From: Ferrithrix thermotolerans DSM 19514
GTDB lineage: Bacteria > Actinomycetota > Acidimicrobiia > Acidimicrobiales > CAIXPF01
DNA: 64,000 nt
Direction of reading: 5' to 3'
Assembly (NCBI GenBank): GCA_945906305.1
Contig: CAMDQT010000015.1
Location: 18,743-82,742, forward strand
The translations under genes and the position numbers were made by a program. Below, piece by piece: positions 1 through 8,693 of this stretch. How positions within the stretch are numbered: position 1 is the stretch's first letter; each line of letters starts with the position of its first letter. The notes under the pieces were generated by a model. It was not told the DNA's origin, searched no databases, and saw nothing but the letters and a program-made list of their open reading frames with translations.

Positions 1-2
1 AC

Positions 3-305
3 CTTGAGGCCGCGGTGGAGATCGCCCGCCAGCTGCGCTTGCGCGACATCGGCGGAATCATCGTCATCGACTTTGTCGACATGGAGATCCGAGAGAATCG
101 CGACGAGGTGATCCGGGCCTTTCGTGAATCGTTAGGTCGGGACAAAACCCGAACGCAGGTGTTTGAAATCTCCGAGCTGGGCCTGGTCGAGATGACCCGC
201 AAGCGAATCGGGGAGGGCCTCGTCGAGTCGGTGTCCTGTACCTGTCCGCACTGCTCTGGCCGGGGCGTGCTGCTCGATGAGGACCTCGTCGGGGAGGATG
301 CGTGA
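3..305 (+). CDS. Ribonuclease E/G family protein, C-terminal part (5' end outside window)
   Basis: Only the last hundred or so codons are present and the frame is already open at the window edge. The opening residues (EIARQLRLRDIGG, then IIVIDFVDM) match the end of the RNase E/G catalytic core, and the tail has a Cys-rich CPHCSGRG motif near the stop. The family cuts single-stranded RNA in rRNA processing and mRNA decay. The next genes are rplU and rpmA, the usual actinobacterial arrangement. The missing N-terminus means RNase E-like and RNase G-like architecture cannot be told apart. Confidence 0.9.
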   Translation, partial: LEAAVEIARQLRLRDIGGIIVIDFVDMEIRENRDEVIRAFRESLGRDKTRTQVFEISELGLVEMTRKRIGEGLVESVSCTCPHCSGRGVLLDEDLVGEDA

Positions 306-337
306 GCGCCGCTTTCCGCTCGGCCTCATTGACCGAC

Positions 338-343
338 TACTAT
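338..343 (+). promoter_or_regulatory. Possible -10 element (TACTAT) for rplU
   Basis: TACTAT lies 11 nt before the rplU ATG and no Shine-Dalgarno sequence is visible between them. It fits the TANNNT pattern seen before many starts in this window, though at longer spacing. No good -35 was found. Confidence 0.3.
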
Positions 344-354
344 GGCGCACCGCT

Positions 355-663
355 ATGTATGCCGTGATCAAAACCGGGGGCAAGCAGTACCGGGTAGAAG
401 AGGGCCAGCGCCTCGCGGTGGAGCTATTGGGCTCCGACGTCGACGCCGAGGTCAGCTTTTCGCCTGTGCTGGTCGTAAATGGTGACAACGTGAAGGCCAC
501 TCCTAGCCAGCTCAACGGGGCCTCGGTCACCGCGCGCGTGGTTGGCGAGACCAAGGGCCCCAAGATCGTTGGTTTCACCTACAAGTCAAAGGCCAACCAG
601 CGTCGCCGCTGGGGCCATCGCCAGAAGTACTCCACCATCGAGATCACCTCGATCAAGGGCTGA
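355..663 (+). CDS. rplU: 50S ribosomal protein L21
   Basis: A 102-residue protein beginning [14 protein letters not shown] and ending in the [12 protein letters not shown]...[11 protein letters not shown] block typical of bacterial L21, which binds 23S rRNA in the large subunit. Length equals the family norm (about 103). The ATG at 355 is chosen because it gives the canonical N-terminus; an upstream in-frame start would run into the RNase gene. rpmA follows after 13 nt, so L21 and L27 are co-transcribed as in most bacteria. Confidence 0.98.
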   Translation: MYAVIKTGGKQYRVEEGQRLAVELLGSDVDAEVSFSPVLVVNGDNVKATPSQLNGASVTARVVGETKGPKIVGFTYKSKANQRRRWGHRQKYSTIEITSIKG

Positions 664-676
664 GGAGCGTTTCGCC

Positions 677-928
677 ATGTCGAAGACCAAAGGCGGCGGT
701 TCAACCCGTAACGGCCGCGATTCCAACGCTCAGCGACTTGGCGTGAAGGCTTTCGCCGGCACTCAGGTCAAAGCGGGCTCCATCCTGATTCGTCAACGTG
801 GCACCCGTTTCCATCCCGGTGAGAACGTCGGCCGTGGCGGCGATGACACCCTGTTCGCCACCGCCGCGGGCAAGGTGGCTTTCGGAACGGCCAAGGGTCG
901 CCGGGTCATCAACGTCTTCGGGGACTGA
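677..928 (+). CDS. rpmA: 50S ribosomal protein L27
   Basis: An 83-residue basic protein starting [16 protein letters not shown], the L27 N-terminal signature that reaches toward the peptidyl-transferase centre. There is no Firmicutes-type cleavable N-terminal extension. The ATG has a clear GAGGAG ribosome-binding site (662-667) that overlaps the rplU stop region, so translation of the two genes is probably coupled. A strong intrinsic terminator follows. Confidence 0.98.
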   Translation: MSKTKGGGSTRNGRDSNAQRLGVKAFAGTQVKAGSILIRQRGTRFHPGENVGRGGDDTLFATAAGKVAFGTAKGRRVINVFGD

Positions 929-971
929 ACGGGCAACGCCGGGCGATGTCCCGGGTGAGTTCGAGTCTTCC

Positions 972-1004
972 AATTGCCCCGCCTGTCGGCGGGGCAATTT
1001 TTTT
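972..1004 (+). terminator. Rho-independent terminator after rpmA
   Basis: A perfect 12-bp inverted repeat (AATTGCCCCGCC at 972-983 with GGCGGGGCAATT at 988-999), a 4-nt TGTC loop and a run of T residues through 1004. It closes the rne-rplU-rpmA unit before the convergent dGTPase gene. Confidence 0.93.
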
Positions 1005-1071
1005 GCCATCGCTATGGCCCGGCCCGCCGATCAGTTGCGCCGCGGCCTGGTTGGCCTGGCCCGCCTCGGAG

Positions 1072-2196
1072 TCATCGCTCCGGGAGGTCGATGCCGCGAG
1101 GCAAACGGTGCTTGTCCCAGCCGAGCAGCTCGACGGCGCGGTCGAAGGCGTAACGATCGGTCATGCCCGCGACGTAGGCCACCACGGCATGAGCCTGGTC
1201 GCGGGCTGCGGTGGCGGGAGTCGGTAAGGCCTCGGGGTGCTCGAGGAAATAGTCGACCAACGCCCGTAGAACGTCGATGACCGCTTCGCCTTGGGCTACG
1301 GACTCTGGTCTCATGTAGATCCGCTCATAGTTGAAGGCGCGTAGCTCGGCGAGGCCGCTGGCGTGCACAGCGTCCATGCCCACTACCCCGTACTCGGCGA
1401 TGGAGGCGACCAAGGCTTGGACGAACGTGCGGAGCTGTTCGGAACGCGTGCGACCGACGACGTCTGCCACCGAGCCGGGCAGGTCGGTGGGCTTGAGGAT
1501 GCCGGCGTCCACCGCGTCTTCGAGATCGTGGGCGCTGTAGGCACAACGATCTGCCCAACTCACGACCGCCCCCTCTGGCGTCGTGGGGGTGGGCAGGGAC
1601 CACGAATGGTGACGGATTCCGTCGAGGGTTTCTGCGCACAGGTTCAGCGGGGCCAACACCACATCAGCACCCCAGATGGCGTGGTTGTAGCCCTCGGGTA
1701 GATAGAGGTCGAAGGCGTCCTCGCTGGCGTGGCCCCCTGGGCCGTGTCCACAGTCGTGGCCGAGCGCGATGGCCTCGGTGAGCGCCACGTTGAGCCCCAC
1801 GGCACGAGCTACGGCCGTTGCGACCTGAGCAACCTCGAGCGCGTGGGTGAGTCTGGTCCGTTGATGGTCGGCGGGGAACACGAAAACCTGGGTTTTGCCG
1901 GCTAGGCGCCGGAACGCGTTGGCGTGCAGGATGCGGTCGCGGTCGCGTTCGAAGCAGGTACGCAGCAAGTCCGGTTCCTCGGAACGCACCCGATTGCCTG
2001 CGCCCATGGCGCGCGTTGCGCCCGGGGCCAGGGAACTGTCCTCGGCGACTTCGCGGTCCTCCCGGGTGACGAGGCGGCCTTGAACGGGCGGGGGCGGCGC
2101 ATGGCTATGGGCGAGAACCAGCCCGGCGCCGGTGTCCTCGCCATGCATGGTGGCCGCCCACTTGAGGTTGCGAGCTCGTTCGTGGTGCACTGGCAT
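1072..2196 (-). CDS. dgt: Deoxyguanosinetriphosphate triphosphohydrolase-like protein (HD domain)
   Basis: A 374-residue HD-superfamily phosphohydrolase. Metal-binding residues are visible as a THAL histidine near residue 118 and GHDCGHG at about 146-152; downstream HHSW and YSAHDLEDA complete the family pattern. Such enzymes convert dNTPs to deoxynucleoside plus triphosphate and tune dNTP pools. The ATG at 2196 is preferred over the upstream alternative because GGAGG (complement of 2205-2209) lies 8 nt before it. The gene sits inverted between rpmA and obg, breaking the usual rpmA-obg adjacency. Substrate preference cannot be read from sequence. Confidence 0.9.
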   Translation of the reverse strand: MPVHHERARNLKWAATMHGEDTGAGLVLAHSHAPPPPVQGRLVTREDREVAEDSSLAPGATRAMGAGNRVRSEEPDLLRTCFERDRDRILHANAFRRLAGKTQVFVFPADHQRTRLTHALEVAQVATAVARAVGLNVALTEAIALGHDCGHGPGGHASEDAFDLYLPEGYNHAIWGADVVLAPLNLCAETLDGIRHHSWSLPTPTTPEGAVVSWADRCAYSAHDLEDAVDAGILKPTDLPGSVADVVGRTRSEQLRTFVQALVASIAEYGVVGMDAVHASGLAELRAFNYERIYMRPESVAQGEAVIDVLRALVDYFLEHPEALPTPATAARDQAHAVVAYVAGMTDRYAFDRAVELLGWDKHRLPRGIDLPER

Positions 2197-2343
2197 CGTC
2201 TGTTCCTCCGTCACCGTGCGCTCTCGGTTGAGCGCCACCCGACAAGGTCGCTGCGTCCATCGTAGAGAGTGGCTAGGACGCTCCGGCGTGGACTTCGACG
2301 GGGGAGCAAACTTGTGGTGGACGGGCGGTGGTGGCGCGCCGCC

Positions 2344-2349
2344 TATCCT
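2344..2349 (+). promoter_or_regulatory. Putative -10 (TATCCT) for obg
   Basis: TATCCT is 8 nt upstream of the GTG at 2358. The spacing matches the leaderless pattern seen elsewhere, although a GGAGG also lies just before the GTG at an unusually short 2-nt spacing. Confidence 0.4.
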
Positions 2350-2357
2350 GGGAGGTC

Positions 2358-3614
2358 GTGTCGTCCTTCATCGACGAGTGTGCCATCAACGTGCGAGGGG
2401 GCGATGGCGGCGCGGGCTGTGTGTCCTTCCGCCGTGAGACCTACGTACCGCGAGGCGGTCCCGATGGCGGTGACGGTGGGAAGGGCGGCGACGTATGGCT
2501 CGTCGCGGACCGTAATGTGAGTTCGCTCATCGCCTATCGAGACCATCCGCATCGCCGCGCCGGTGACGGTGTGCACGGCAAGGGCAAGAAGCTCAACGGC
2601 AGCACCGGCAAAGACACGGTCACCCACGTGCCCGTCGGCACCGTGGTCAAGGACCGAGACGGCACCATGCTGGTGGACTTGGTCGGCGACGGTGATCGCT
2701 GGCTGGCCGGAGAGGGTGGGCGCGGCGGCCACGGCAACGCCTCGTTCCTCTCCAACCATCGCCGGGCGCCAACCTTTGCCGAACAGGGCGAGGTGGGCCA
2801 GGAGCGATGGCTACGCCTGGAGCTCAAACTCGTCGCCGATGTGGCGCTTGTCGGCTACCCCAATGTCGGCAAGTCGACGCTCATCTCGCGAGTCTCAGCC
2901 GCGAGGCCCAAGGTCGCTGACTATCCCTTCACCACCCTTGAACCCAACCTCGGCGTCGTGCGGGTGGGCGACAGTCGCGACTTCGTCATGGCTGACATCC
3001 CCGGACTCATCGAAGGGGCCGCCGAAGGCCGAGGGTTGGGACATCAGTTTCTTCGCCACATCGAACGAGCCCGGGTCTTGGTGATCTTGGTCGACCTCGC
3101 CATGATCGAAGCCATCTCGCCGCAGGAACAACTTCGCGTCTTGTTGGCCGAGTTGGAGGCCTACCGGCCCCAGTTGTTGCACCGACCCAGGCTGCTGGTC
3201 GGATCCAGGGCCGATCTCGAAGGCTTCGTGGGCGACCGACACCCCGACTTCAGCGACCTACGGATCTCTTCGGTGACCGGGGAAGGGCTCGACGAGCTGG
3301 TGTTTCGTTTGGCCGACCTGGTGGATGAGGCCCGTCGAGCAGAACCCGAACGTGATGGGTACGTGGTGCATCGGCCCGTTCCGGAAGGGTTTCGTATCCA
3401 GCGGGAGGACGACGGCGCCTTTCGGGTGCTCGGGCGCCAGGCCGAGCGGGCGGTTGCGCTGTCCGATCTCACCAACCCCGACGCGGCGGACTATGCGCGT
3501 CAACGGCTCAAGCGCCTAGGGGTCGAAAAGGCGCTGGCCCGAGCGGGCGCCCGTGATGGGGACACCGTGCGGATCGCCACGTTCGTGTTCGAGTACTTCG
3601 AAGACGGACTGTGA
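2358..3614 (+). CDS. obg: GTPase Obg/CgtA with OCT domain
   Basis: A 418-residue GTPase in ribosome assembly and stress signalling. The N-terminal glycine-rich Obg fold (residues 1-158) is followed by a G domain with GYPNVGKS (about 166-173), a DIPG switch II, and a G5-like SSVTGEG. The C-terminal OCT domain (about 340-418) is the form found in Gram-positives. The G4 motif, normally NKxD, reads SRAD here: the specificity Asp is kept but Asn and Lys are replaced. GTG 2358 is chosen from homology (SSFIDECAINVRGG); the upstream GTG codons at 2328/2331 would add a non-conserved extension. proB follows 7 nt downstream. Confidence 0.95.
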   Translation: MSSFIDECAINVRGGDGGAGCVSFRRETYVPRGGPDGGDGGKGGDVWLVADRNVSSLIAYRDHPHRRAGDGVHGKGKKLNGSTGKDTVTHVPVGTVVKDRDGTMLVDLVGDGDRWLAGEGGRGGHGNASFLSNHRRAPTFAEQGEVGQERWLRLELKLVADVALVGYPNVGKSTLISRVSAARPKVADYPFTTLEPNLGVVRVGDSRDFVMADIPGLIEGAAEGRGLGHQFLRHIERARVLVILVDLAMIEAISPQEQLRVLLAELEAYRPQLLHRPRLLVGSRADLEGFVGDRHPDFSDLRISSVTGEGLDELVFRLADLVDEARRAEPERDGYVVHRPVPEGFRIQREDDGAFRVLGRQAERAVALSDLTNPDAADYARQRLKRLGVEKALARAGARDGDTVRIATFVFEYFEDGL

Positions 3615-3621
3615 GTCGGTC

Positions 3622-4710
3622 GTGCGCGTCGTGGTCAAGATCGGTACCTCGTCGCTGACCGACTCCCTCGGTCGAATCGACCAGGCGGCGGTGGTCAAGC
3701 TCTGCGCCGAAATCGCCGCGCTACGCGTCCTGGGCCATCAGGTACTTGCCGTGTCCTCCGGAGCGGTGGCGGCGGGAATGGCCGCCTTGGGTCTGGCCGA
3801 ACGTCCTCGTGACGGTCGCACGCTTCAGGCGCTTTCCGCGGTGGGCCAAAGCCGGCTCATGCAGACGTACAACGAGTTGTTGGCGCCGTGGGGGCTCCTC
3901 GCGGGCCAGGTGCTGATTTCCCCGCTCGACTTCTTCGAACGAGCTCAATACGTACACGCCAAGGCCACCCTGCAACGGCTTCTCGGCCTTGGTGTCGTGC
4001 CCATCATCAACGAGAACGACGCTCTCGCCGACGCCGAAATCCGTTTCGGGGACAATGACCGCATTGCGGCGTTGGTCGCCCACCTCGTCAGCGCCGATCT
4101 ACTCGTGCTGCTCACCGACACGCCGGGGCTGTTCACCGCAGACCCGCGTCTGGACGCCTCGGCCTCACTCATCGAGGAGATCAGCCACATCGACGCCGAC
4201 CTCGAGGCCCTCGCGGGCGGCAGCGGTACGGCCCGTGGCAGCGGGGGCATGGCCTCCAAGCTGGCGGCGGCCAAGATTGCCGCTTGGTCAGGTGTTCGAG
4301 TGGTCATCGCGTCCGCGGAACGGCCCGACGTGCTGGTGGACGCAGTCTCGGGGGTTCGTGGCGTGGGAACGGTGGTGCTTGCCCAGGAGCGGCATCTGCC
4401 CGCCAAGAAACTGTGGATTGCCTTCGCCGTCGCGGCGGAGGGTTCGTTGGTGGTGGACCCCGGGGCGCATCGCGCCCTGGTGAAGGCGGCGGGCTCGTTG
4501 CTACCGGTTGGCGTGGTGGAGGTTCGGGGCAAGTTCCACCGTGGCGCCGCGGTGGAACTCGTCACCGCGGACGGTGCGGTATTCGCCAAGGGCTTGTGCC
4601 GGGTCAGCTCGCGCAACCTTGAGCGCATGAAGGGGCGCCGCACCGAGGAACTCGCCGCGGACGACCCCGTTGAGGTGATCCACCGCGATGAGCTGGTCCT
4701 GATCCCCTGA
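3622..4710 (+). CDS. proB: Glutamate 5-kinase with PUA domain
   Basis: First enzyme of proline synthesis: phosphorylates L-glutamate to glutamyl-5-phosphate. The 362-residue protein opens with VVVKIGTSSLT, carries the amino-acid-kinase motifs NENDAL and SGGMASK, and ends with a PUA domain (about 275-350) as in long ProB forms. GTG 3622 gives the canonical N-terminus and lies 7 nt after the obg stop, so the genes are likely co-transcribed. proA, which commonly follows, is absent here and not found elsewhere in the window. Confidence 0.96.
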   Translation: MRVVVKIGTSSLTDSLGRIDQAAVVKLCAEIAALRVLGHQVLAVSSGAVAAGMAALGLAERPRDGRTLQALSAVGQSRLMQTYNELLAPWGLLAGQVLISPLDFFERAQYVHAKATLQRLLGLGVVPIINENDALADAEIRFGDNDRIAALVAHLVSADLLVLLTDTPGLFTADPRLDASASLIEEISHIDADLEALAGGSGTARGSGGMASKLAAAKIAAWSGVRVVIASAERPDVLVDAVSGVRGVGTVVLAQERHLPAKKLWIAFAVAAEGSLVVDPGAHRALVKAAGSLLPVGVVEVRGKFHRGAAVELVTADGAVFAKGLCRVSSRNLERMKGRRTEELAADDPVEVIHRDELVLIP

Positions 4711-4731
4711 CCGATCCGAGTGGGTCGGCAC

Positions 4732-5520
4732 TCAGGTGCCGGGGTTGACCTCGCCCTGAGGCGTAGCGGTCCGGGCGATGGAGTCTGCGGCTGGGGTGCT
4801 TTGGAGCCCGAGTTGGGCCCGGATTTCGGCCAGCCTGGTTGAGGCCTCGCTGTTGTGCACGGCCTGTTCGATCTCGAGCATGTGGGCCTCGACGGACTCG
4901 CCCGCGAGTTCGGCGGTGCCAGTGGCCTTGGCGTGGCGGGCCTCAATCTTGTCGCGGATCTCGATGAACGTCGGAACGTCCGCGCCGACGGACTCGTTGA
5001 GGGAGTCCATCGCCTTGTTCATCTGCTCCTGCATCTTGACCTGCTCAAGTTGACCCATGAGCTGGTTCTTCTCGGCCAGTTTCTTCTGCAAGGCCGACGC
5101 GTTCTGGGCGACTGCCGCCTTGGCCTGATCGGATGCCTGCGCCGACTGGAGCGAACGGGCCTTCAGGTCGCTGACCTCGGACTCGAGGCTGATGAGCTTG
5201 GTCGCGATGGCTTCGGCGGCGCGGGTGTAATCGACGGCCTTGGCGGCGTCGCCTCGCTTGGCGGCGTCGTCGGCCATGATGACGGCCTGGCGGGCCTGAG
5301 CGGTCACCTTGTCGAGATCGTCGAGCTTGCGGTTGAGCTGCAGCTCCGTCTGCTTTTGGATGGCGATGACGTTGGCGGCCTGCTCCTTGAGCCGGGAGTG
5401 CTGTTCTTGGGCTTCGAGGATGGCCTGCTCGAGTTGGACCTTGGGGTCTGCCTTCGCATTGAAGGTCCCGGTGAGCTTGGCGGTGAGGTAGTTCCACCAA
5501 CGGCGAGCGAGCTTCAGCAT
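4732..5520 (-). CDS. PspA/IM30 (Vipp1) family membrane-associated protein
   Basis: A 262-residue, almost wholly alpha-helical protein with the family layout: an N-terminal segment of amphipathic character (MLKLARRWWNYLTAKL), then a long Ala/Gln/Lys-rich coiled coil to about residue 190 and a variable tail. PspA proteins assemble on stressed inner membranes and limit proton leakage (ESCRT-III superfamily). It is the last gene of a leftward trio, 42 nt after a membrane-anchored coiled-coil protein and a CbxX-type AAA+ ATPase. PspF-, PspB- and PspC-like partners are not nearby, so control of this copy must differ from the enterobacterial system. The C-terminus (STPAADSIARTATPQ) looks disordered. 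Confidence 0.88.
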   Translation of the reverse strand: MLKLARRWWNYLTAKLTGTFNAKADPKVQLEQAILEAQEQHSRLKEQAANVIAIQKQTELQLNRKLDDLDKVTAQARQAVIMADDAAKRGDAAKAVDYTRAAEAIATKLISLESEVSDLKARSLQSAQASDQAKAAVAQNASALQKKLAEKNQLMGQLEQVKMQEQMNKAMDSLNESVGADVPTFIEIRDKIEARHAKATGTAELAGESVEAHMLEIEQAVHNSEASTRLAEIRAQLGLQSTPAADSIARTATPQGEVNPGT

Positions 5521-5562
5521 TGGCGGAGCATACCTTTCGTTGCTGACCGCCGTCGGTGCAGG

Positions 5563-6228
5563 TCAGCCACCCGTGGTGCCGGTTCGGCCGAGCTGATTGG
5601 TCTCCTCGAGGGCGAGCCGCAAGGCATGCATTTGCTCTGCCACCTGGGCGATCTCGGTCTCGATGCCCACCAGGTCGCTGACATCACCGGCCCGCACCGA
5701 CATTCCGGCGGCGTGGGCCACCGATTCGTCGAGCTGAACTACCATCAAGCGCAGCTTGGACTCCGCCTCGGCGCTCACGGCGTCGAGGCGGGCGGCCACC
5801 TGCAACTGGGCCTCGAGCGACCGCGTCATCGCCTCTGCCGTTGCATCGGCGGCGTCACGTACTTGTTGCAGGCGCCGTTGCACTTGGGCGACATCGATCT
5901 TGCGGCGAGCGTCGCGCAGCAGTTGGCCTTCACGGGCGGTGTCCCAGGTGGATCGCACCCCGGCTTCGAGCGAACGGCCGATTTCCTTGAGGCGGTCGCG
6001 TAACGGTCCTGGTTTCGCCCCGGCCACGACATCGTCGAATCGGGACCTCGCTTGAAGGGCATCTTGCACGAACCGACGCCAAGGCTCGTTGATGGTGAAC
6101 GGATCGATGGATCCCCGGCTGATGGAGGGGGTTCGCGCCCCCTGCGCACGGCTTCGACGCTGCAACCCGAAGCCGACGCCGCCGCAGGCCACGAGCAGGG
6201 CCAAGACGACGAGGAGAACGGCGATCAT
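5563..6228 (-). CDS. Unknown protein: N-terminal membrane anchor plus coiled coil
   Basis: Family not recognised. The 221 residues comprise one hydrophobic segment (about 2-21), a basic stretch (LQRRSRAQGAR), a short conserved-looking region (IDPFTINEPWRRFVQ), then about 150 residues of heptad-rich helix. Basic residues after the helix suggest the coiled coil faces the cytoplasm, where PspA works. LVAC at residues 12-15 resembles a lipobox, but there is no basic n-region, so a transmembrane anchor is preferred. The gene lies between the AAA+ gene (55-nt gap) and pspA (42-nt gap) on the same strand; a membrane-docking adaptor role is inference from context. Start choice (ATG 6228 versus GTG 6231) is uncertain. 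Confidence 0.7.
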   Translation of the reverse strand: MIAVLLVVLALLVACGGVGFGLQRRSRAQGARTPSISRGSIDPFTINEPWRRFVQDALQARSRFDDVVAGAKPGPLRDRLKEIGRSLEAGVRSTWDTAREGQLLRDARRKIDVAQVQRRLQQVRDAADATAEAMTRSLEAQLQVAARLDAVSAEAESKLRLMVVQLDESVAHAAGMSVRAGDVSDLVGIETEIAQVAEQMHALRLALEETNQLGRTGTTGG

Positions 6229-6283
6229 CACCCCAACGTAGACGGCGCAGCACCGCAGCTGGCCGCTGCGCGCGCCGCGGGAT

Positions 6284-7681
6284 TCATCCGTTGAGCTTCT
6301 CGGGGATGTCCTGTTCGACCAAGGTCGACAGTTGTTCGTCGCTTGGCTGCCCCAATCCGACAACTCGGCTGGCGTGGTTGGCCACCGCCGCTTCGAAGAG
6401 GTTGCGCACCAGCCGGGCGTTGCCAAATCCCTTGTCGCGGGGCTGGGTCTCGAAGAAGGAACGGACTTTCCCGGTGGCCAATTCGTCGGGGGTGTAGCGG
6501 CTGCGTTCACCGAGTCGGCGGAAGATCAGCACCAACTCCTCGGTGTCGTAATCAGGAAAGGAAATGGTCTTGGGCAGTCGCGACCGAAGCCCGGGGTTGG
6601 CATCGACGAAGTCGGCCATCTCGGCGGGGTAGCCGGCCGCGATGACCACGATGCGGTCGCGGCGGTCCTCGATGAGTTTGACGAGGGTATCGATGGCTTC
6701 CTGGCCGAAATCACTTTCGTCCCCGCGGGCCAGGGTGTACGCCTCGTCGATGAGGAGCACGCCCTGATCCGCAGAGTCGAACACGGCGGTCACTTTCAGG
6801 GCGGTCTGGCCCACATAACCCGCCACCATGCCGGCTCGGTCCGTCTCGACCAGGTGACCGCGAGCGACCACCCCCAGCGTGCGGTAGATCTGGGCCAGCA
6901 GCCGGGCAACGGTGGTCTTGCCCGTCCCGGGATTGCCGGTGAAGACGAGGTGGTGGCTGGCCGCCAGCGTGGGTAGGCCGCGTTCGCGGCGCAGGTTTCC
7001 GACCGCGAGCAAGTTGGCCACCAACTTGACCTCAGCCTTCACCCCGGCCAGGCCGACGAGTCCATCGAGCTCGGCGATCAGCTCATCGAGAGGGCGGGCC
7101 GGCGCCAGATCGGCGTCGGTCGGAGCAGGTGAATCCCCCGAGGCAGCGGTGACAGTTGCTGGTCCAGGAGCAGAAACGGCCGGCCAGTCGCGCTCCGTCG
7201 GTGCGGTTGACAGCAACATGACCCGCATGGCCTCGATGGCCCGCAGCTCGGGTTCGGAGGTGACAAGGTCGACCGCTGCGAGCGCCAAGCCCAGCCGGAA
7301 GGCCCGATTGATGTAGGTGCGGGCGTGGATCGATCCTTCACGGCGGTCGAAGGCCACCAGGGTGTCGAAAAACTCCGAAGGTTTCGCCAGCCATTTGGCC
7401 CGGCCCATGACCATTCCCGCCTCGCGCATCGTCTGGGGGGTCGCGCCCGCCAGTCCGGTGTCCAAACGGGTCGCGAAGGCGGTGATCATGGCCCACAGTT
7501 CGTCATCGCCATGACGATCGTCGGTGTCGATCACGGCGCAGGCCAGCGAGTAGGCCTCGAGGGTGGCGTCGGACCGGGCGAGCTGCGCATCGCCAATGGA
7601 CGCGGCGCTCATTACCTCGGCCAGTGAGGCGCCGAGGTCGGTCACGAAATCGGCAACGGCATCGTCGAAGGCGGAGGCCAT
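6284..7681 (-). CDS. CbxX/CfxQ (SpoVK/EccA-like) family AAA+ ATPase
   Basis: A 465-residue protein. Residues 1-165 form a helical N-terminal region of unknown fold, 165-195 a Pro/Ala-rich linker, and 200-465 an AAA+ module of the CbbX/EccA/SpoVK group. Walker A is GNPGTGKT (249-256), Walker B is VLLIDEAY (308-315), and a GYVGQ pore-loop-like motif lies between them, as in CbbX, which remodels Rubisco by threading. The gene starts a leftward transcript with the coiled-coil and pspA genes and is divergent from the MoxR gene across 112 nt. No Rubisco or type VII secretion genes are nearby, so the substrate is unknown; an assembly built by its two downstream neighbours is the simplest guess. The ATG at 7681 is chosen because upstream sequence overlaps the divergent promoter. 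Confidence 0.85.
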   Translation of the reverse strand: MASAFDDAVADFVTDLGASLAEVMSAASIGDAQLARSDATLEAYSLACAVIDTDDRHGDDELWAMITAFATRLDTGLAGATPQTMREAGMVMGRAKWLAKPSEFFDTLVAFDRREGSIHARTYINRAFRLGLALAAVDLVTSEPELRAIEAMRVMLLSTAPTERDWPAVSAPGPATVTAASGDSPAPTDADLAPARPLDELIAELDGLVGLAGVKAEVKLVANLLAVGNLRRERGLPTLAASHHLVFTGNPGTGKTTVARLLAQIYRTLGVVARGHLVETDRAGMVAGYVGQTALKVTAVFDSADQGVLLIDEAYTLARGDESDFGQEAIDTLVKLIEDRRDRIVVIAAGYPAEMADFVDANPGLRSRLPKTISFPDYDTEELVLIFRRLGERSRYTPDELATGKVRSFFETQPRDKGFGNARLVRNLFEAAVANHASRVVGLGQPSDEQLSTLVEQDIPEKLNG

Positions 7682-7756
7682 GCGCTCACCGTAGCCCCCA
7701 CTCGTGGCCACCCTGGGCGCCATCAGGGGGTGAGTTGACGGGGACGTCAGGAGAGA

Positions 7757-7787
7757 TTGCATCGCTGAAGGCTCGGGACCGTATGCT
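7757..7787 (+). promoter_or_regulatory. Putative promoter of the MoxR-VWA operon
   Basis: A TTGCAT (-35-like, 7757-7762) and TATGCT (-10-like, 7782-7787) pair with 19-nt spacing. The -10 is 6 nt from the ATG at 7794, consistent with a leaderless mRNA, though CGAAGG could serve as a weak ribosome-binding site. Confidence 0.4.
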
Positions 7788-7793
7788 CGAAGG

Positions 7794-8693
7794 ATGACTT
7801 CTCGTTTCGAATCGGTCTCGGTGGTCCGCGAAGGTCTCGGCAAGGTGGACTACCTGGCCGACGATGGCATCGCCGGTGTCGTCTTTCTCGCCGACCGCTT
7901 GGGCAAGCCGGTGCTGGTCGAAGGCCCCGCCGGGACTGGTAAGACCCAGCTGGCCAAGTCCGTCGCCGAGATCCTCGGTGCCCGGCTCATCCGCCTACAG
8001 TGCTACGAAGGCCTCGACGAGGCCAAGGCGCTCTACGAGTGGAACTACAAGAAGCAGTTGCTGCGCATCCAGGCCGAACGGAACACCAAGGATTCCGGCC
8101 AGACCTGGGACGATATGTCCGACGACATCTTCTCCAGCGAGTTCTTGATGACCCGTCCGCTGCTCGAGGCAATCCGAGCCGACGATCCGGTGGTGTTGCT
8201 GATCGACGAGGTCGACCGCGTCGAGATGGAGACCGAGGCGCTCCTGCTGGAGATCCTCTCCGACTACCAGGTATCCATCCCCGAGCTGGGCACGATCGCC
8301 GCCAAGCAAATCCCGTTGGTGTTTCTCACCTCGAACAACACCCGTGAACTGTCCGAGGCACTGAAACGTCGCTGTCTGTTCCTGCACATCGATTACCCCG
8401 ACATCGAGCGGGAGCGTCAGATCGTGTTGACGAAGGTGCCCGATATCTCCGAGCACCTCGCCGATCAGGTGGCCCGCATCGTGCGCACCATCCGAAACCT
8501 GGAGCTGAAGAAGTCGCCCTCGGTGTCCGAGACGCTCGACTGGGCCAACACGTTGATCCTGCTCGGTGTGCAAAACATCACCGAGGCTGAAGCGGTCGAC
8601 ACGCTGCACATCCTGCTGAAATATCAGACCGACATCGCCAAGGCGGCGAAGGAACTCACCAGCACTCCATCGAAGTTTCAGAAGACGTCATGA
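7794..8693 (+). CDS. MoxR-family AAA+ ATPase (CoxD-like)
   Basis: A 299-residue AAA+ ATPase with Walker [10 protein letters not shown] (43-51), the [22 protein letters not shown] block characteristic of CoxD-like MoxR proteins, Walker [11 protein letters not shown] (about 133-142), sensor-1 SNN and an arginine-finger region ALKRRC. These ATPases act with a VWA partner in maturing metalloenzymes or remodelling complexes; CoxD is known from CO dehydrogenase cofactor assembly. No CO dehydrogenase genes are present, so the client is unknown. The stop overlaps the VWA start by 4 nt (ATGA), implying translational coupling and a stoichiometric complex. Confidence 0.92.
   Translation: MTSRFESVSVVREGLGKVDYLADDGIAGVVFLADRLGKPVLVEGPAGTGKTQLAKSVAEILGARLIRLQCYEGLDEAKALYEWNYKKQLLRIQAERNTKDSGQTWDDMSDDIFSSEFLMTRPLLEAIRADDPVVLLIDEVDRVEMETEALLLEILSDYQVSIPELGTIAAKQIPLVFLTSNNTRELSEALKRRCLFLHIDYPDIERERQIVLTKVPDISEHLADQVARIVRTIRNLELKKSPSVSETLDWANTLILLGVQNITEAEAVDTLHILLKYQTDIAKAAKELTSTPSKFQKTS

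Noticed and set aside
4855..6003. Long open frame on the plus strand opposite pspA and the coiled-coil gene
   Set aside because: Repetitive Leu/Gly/Asp composition typical of antisense frames in GC-rich coding DNA, no start signal, no family match.
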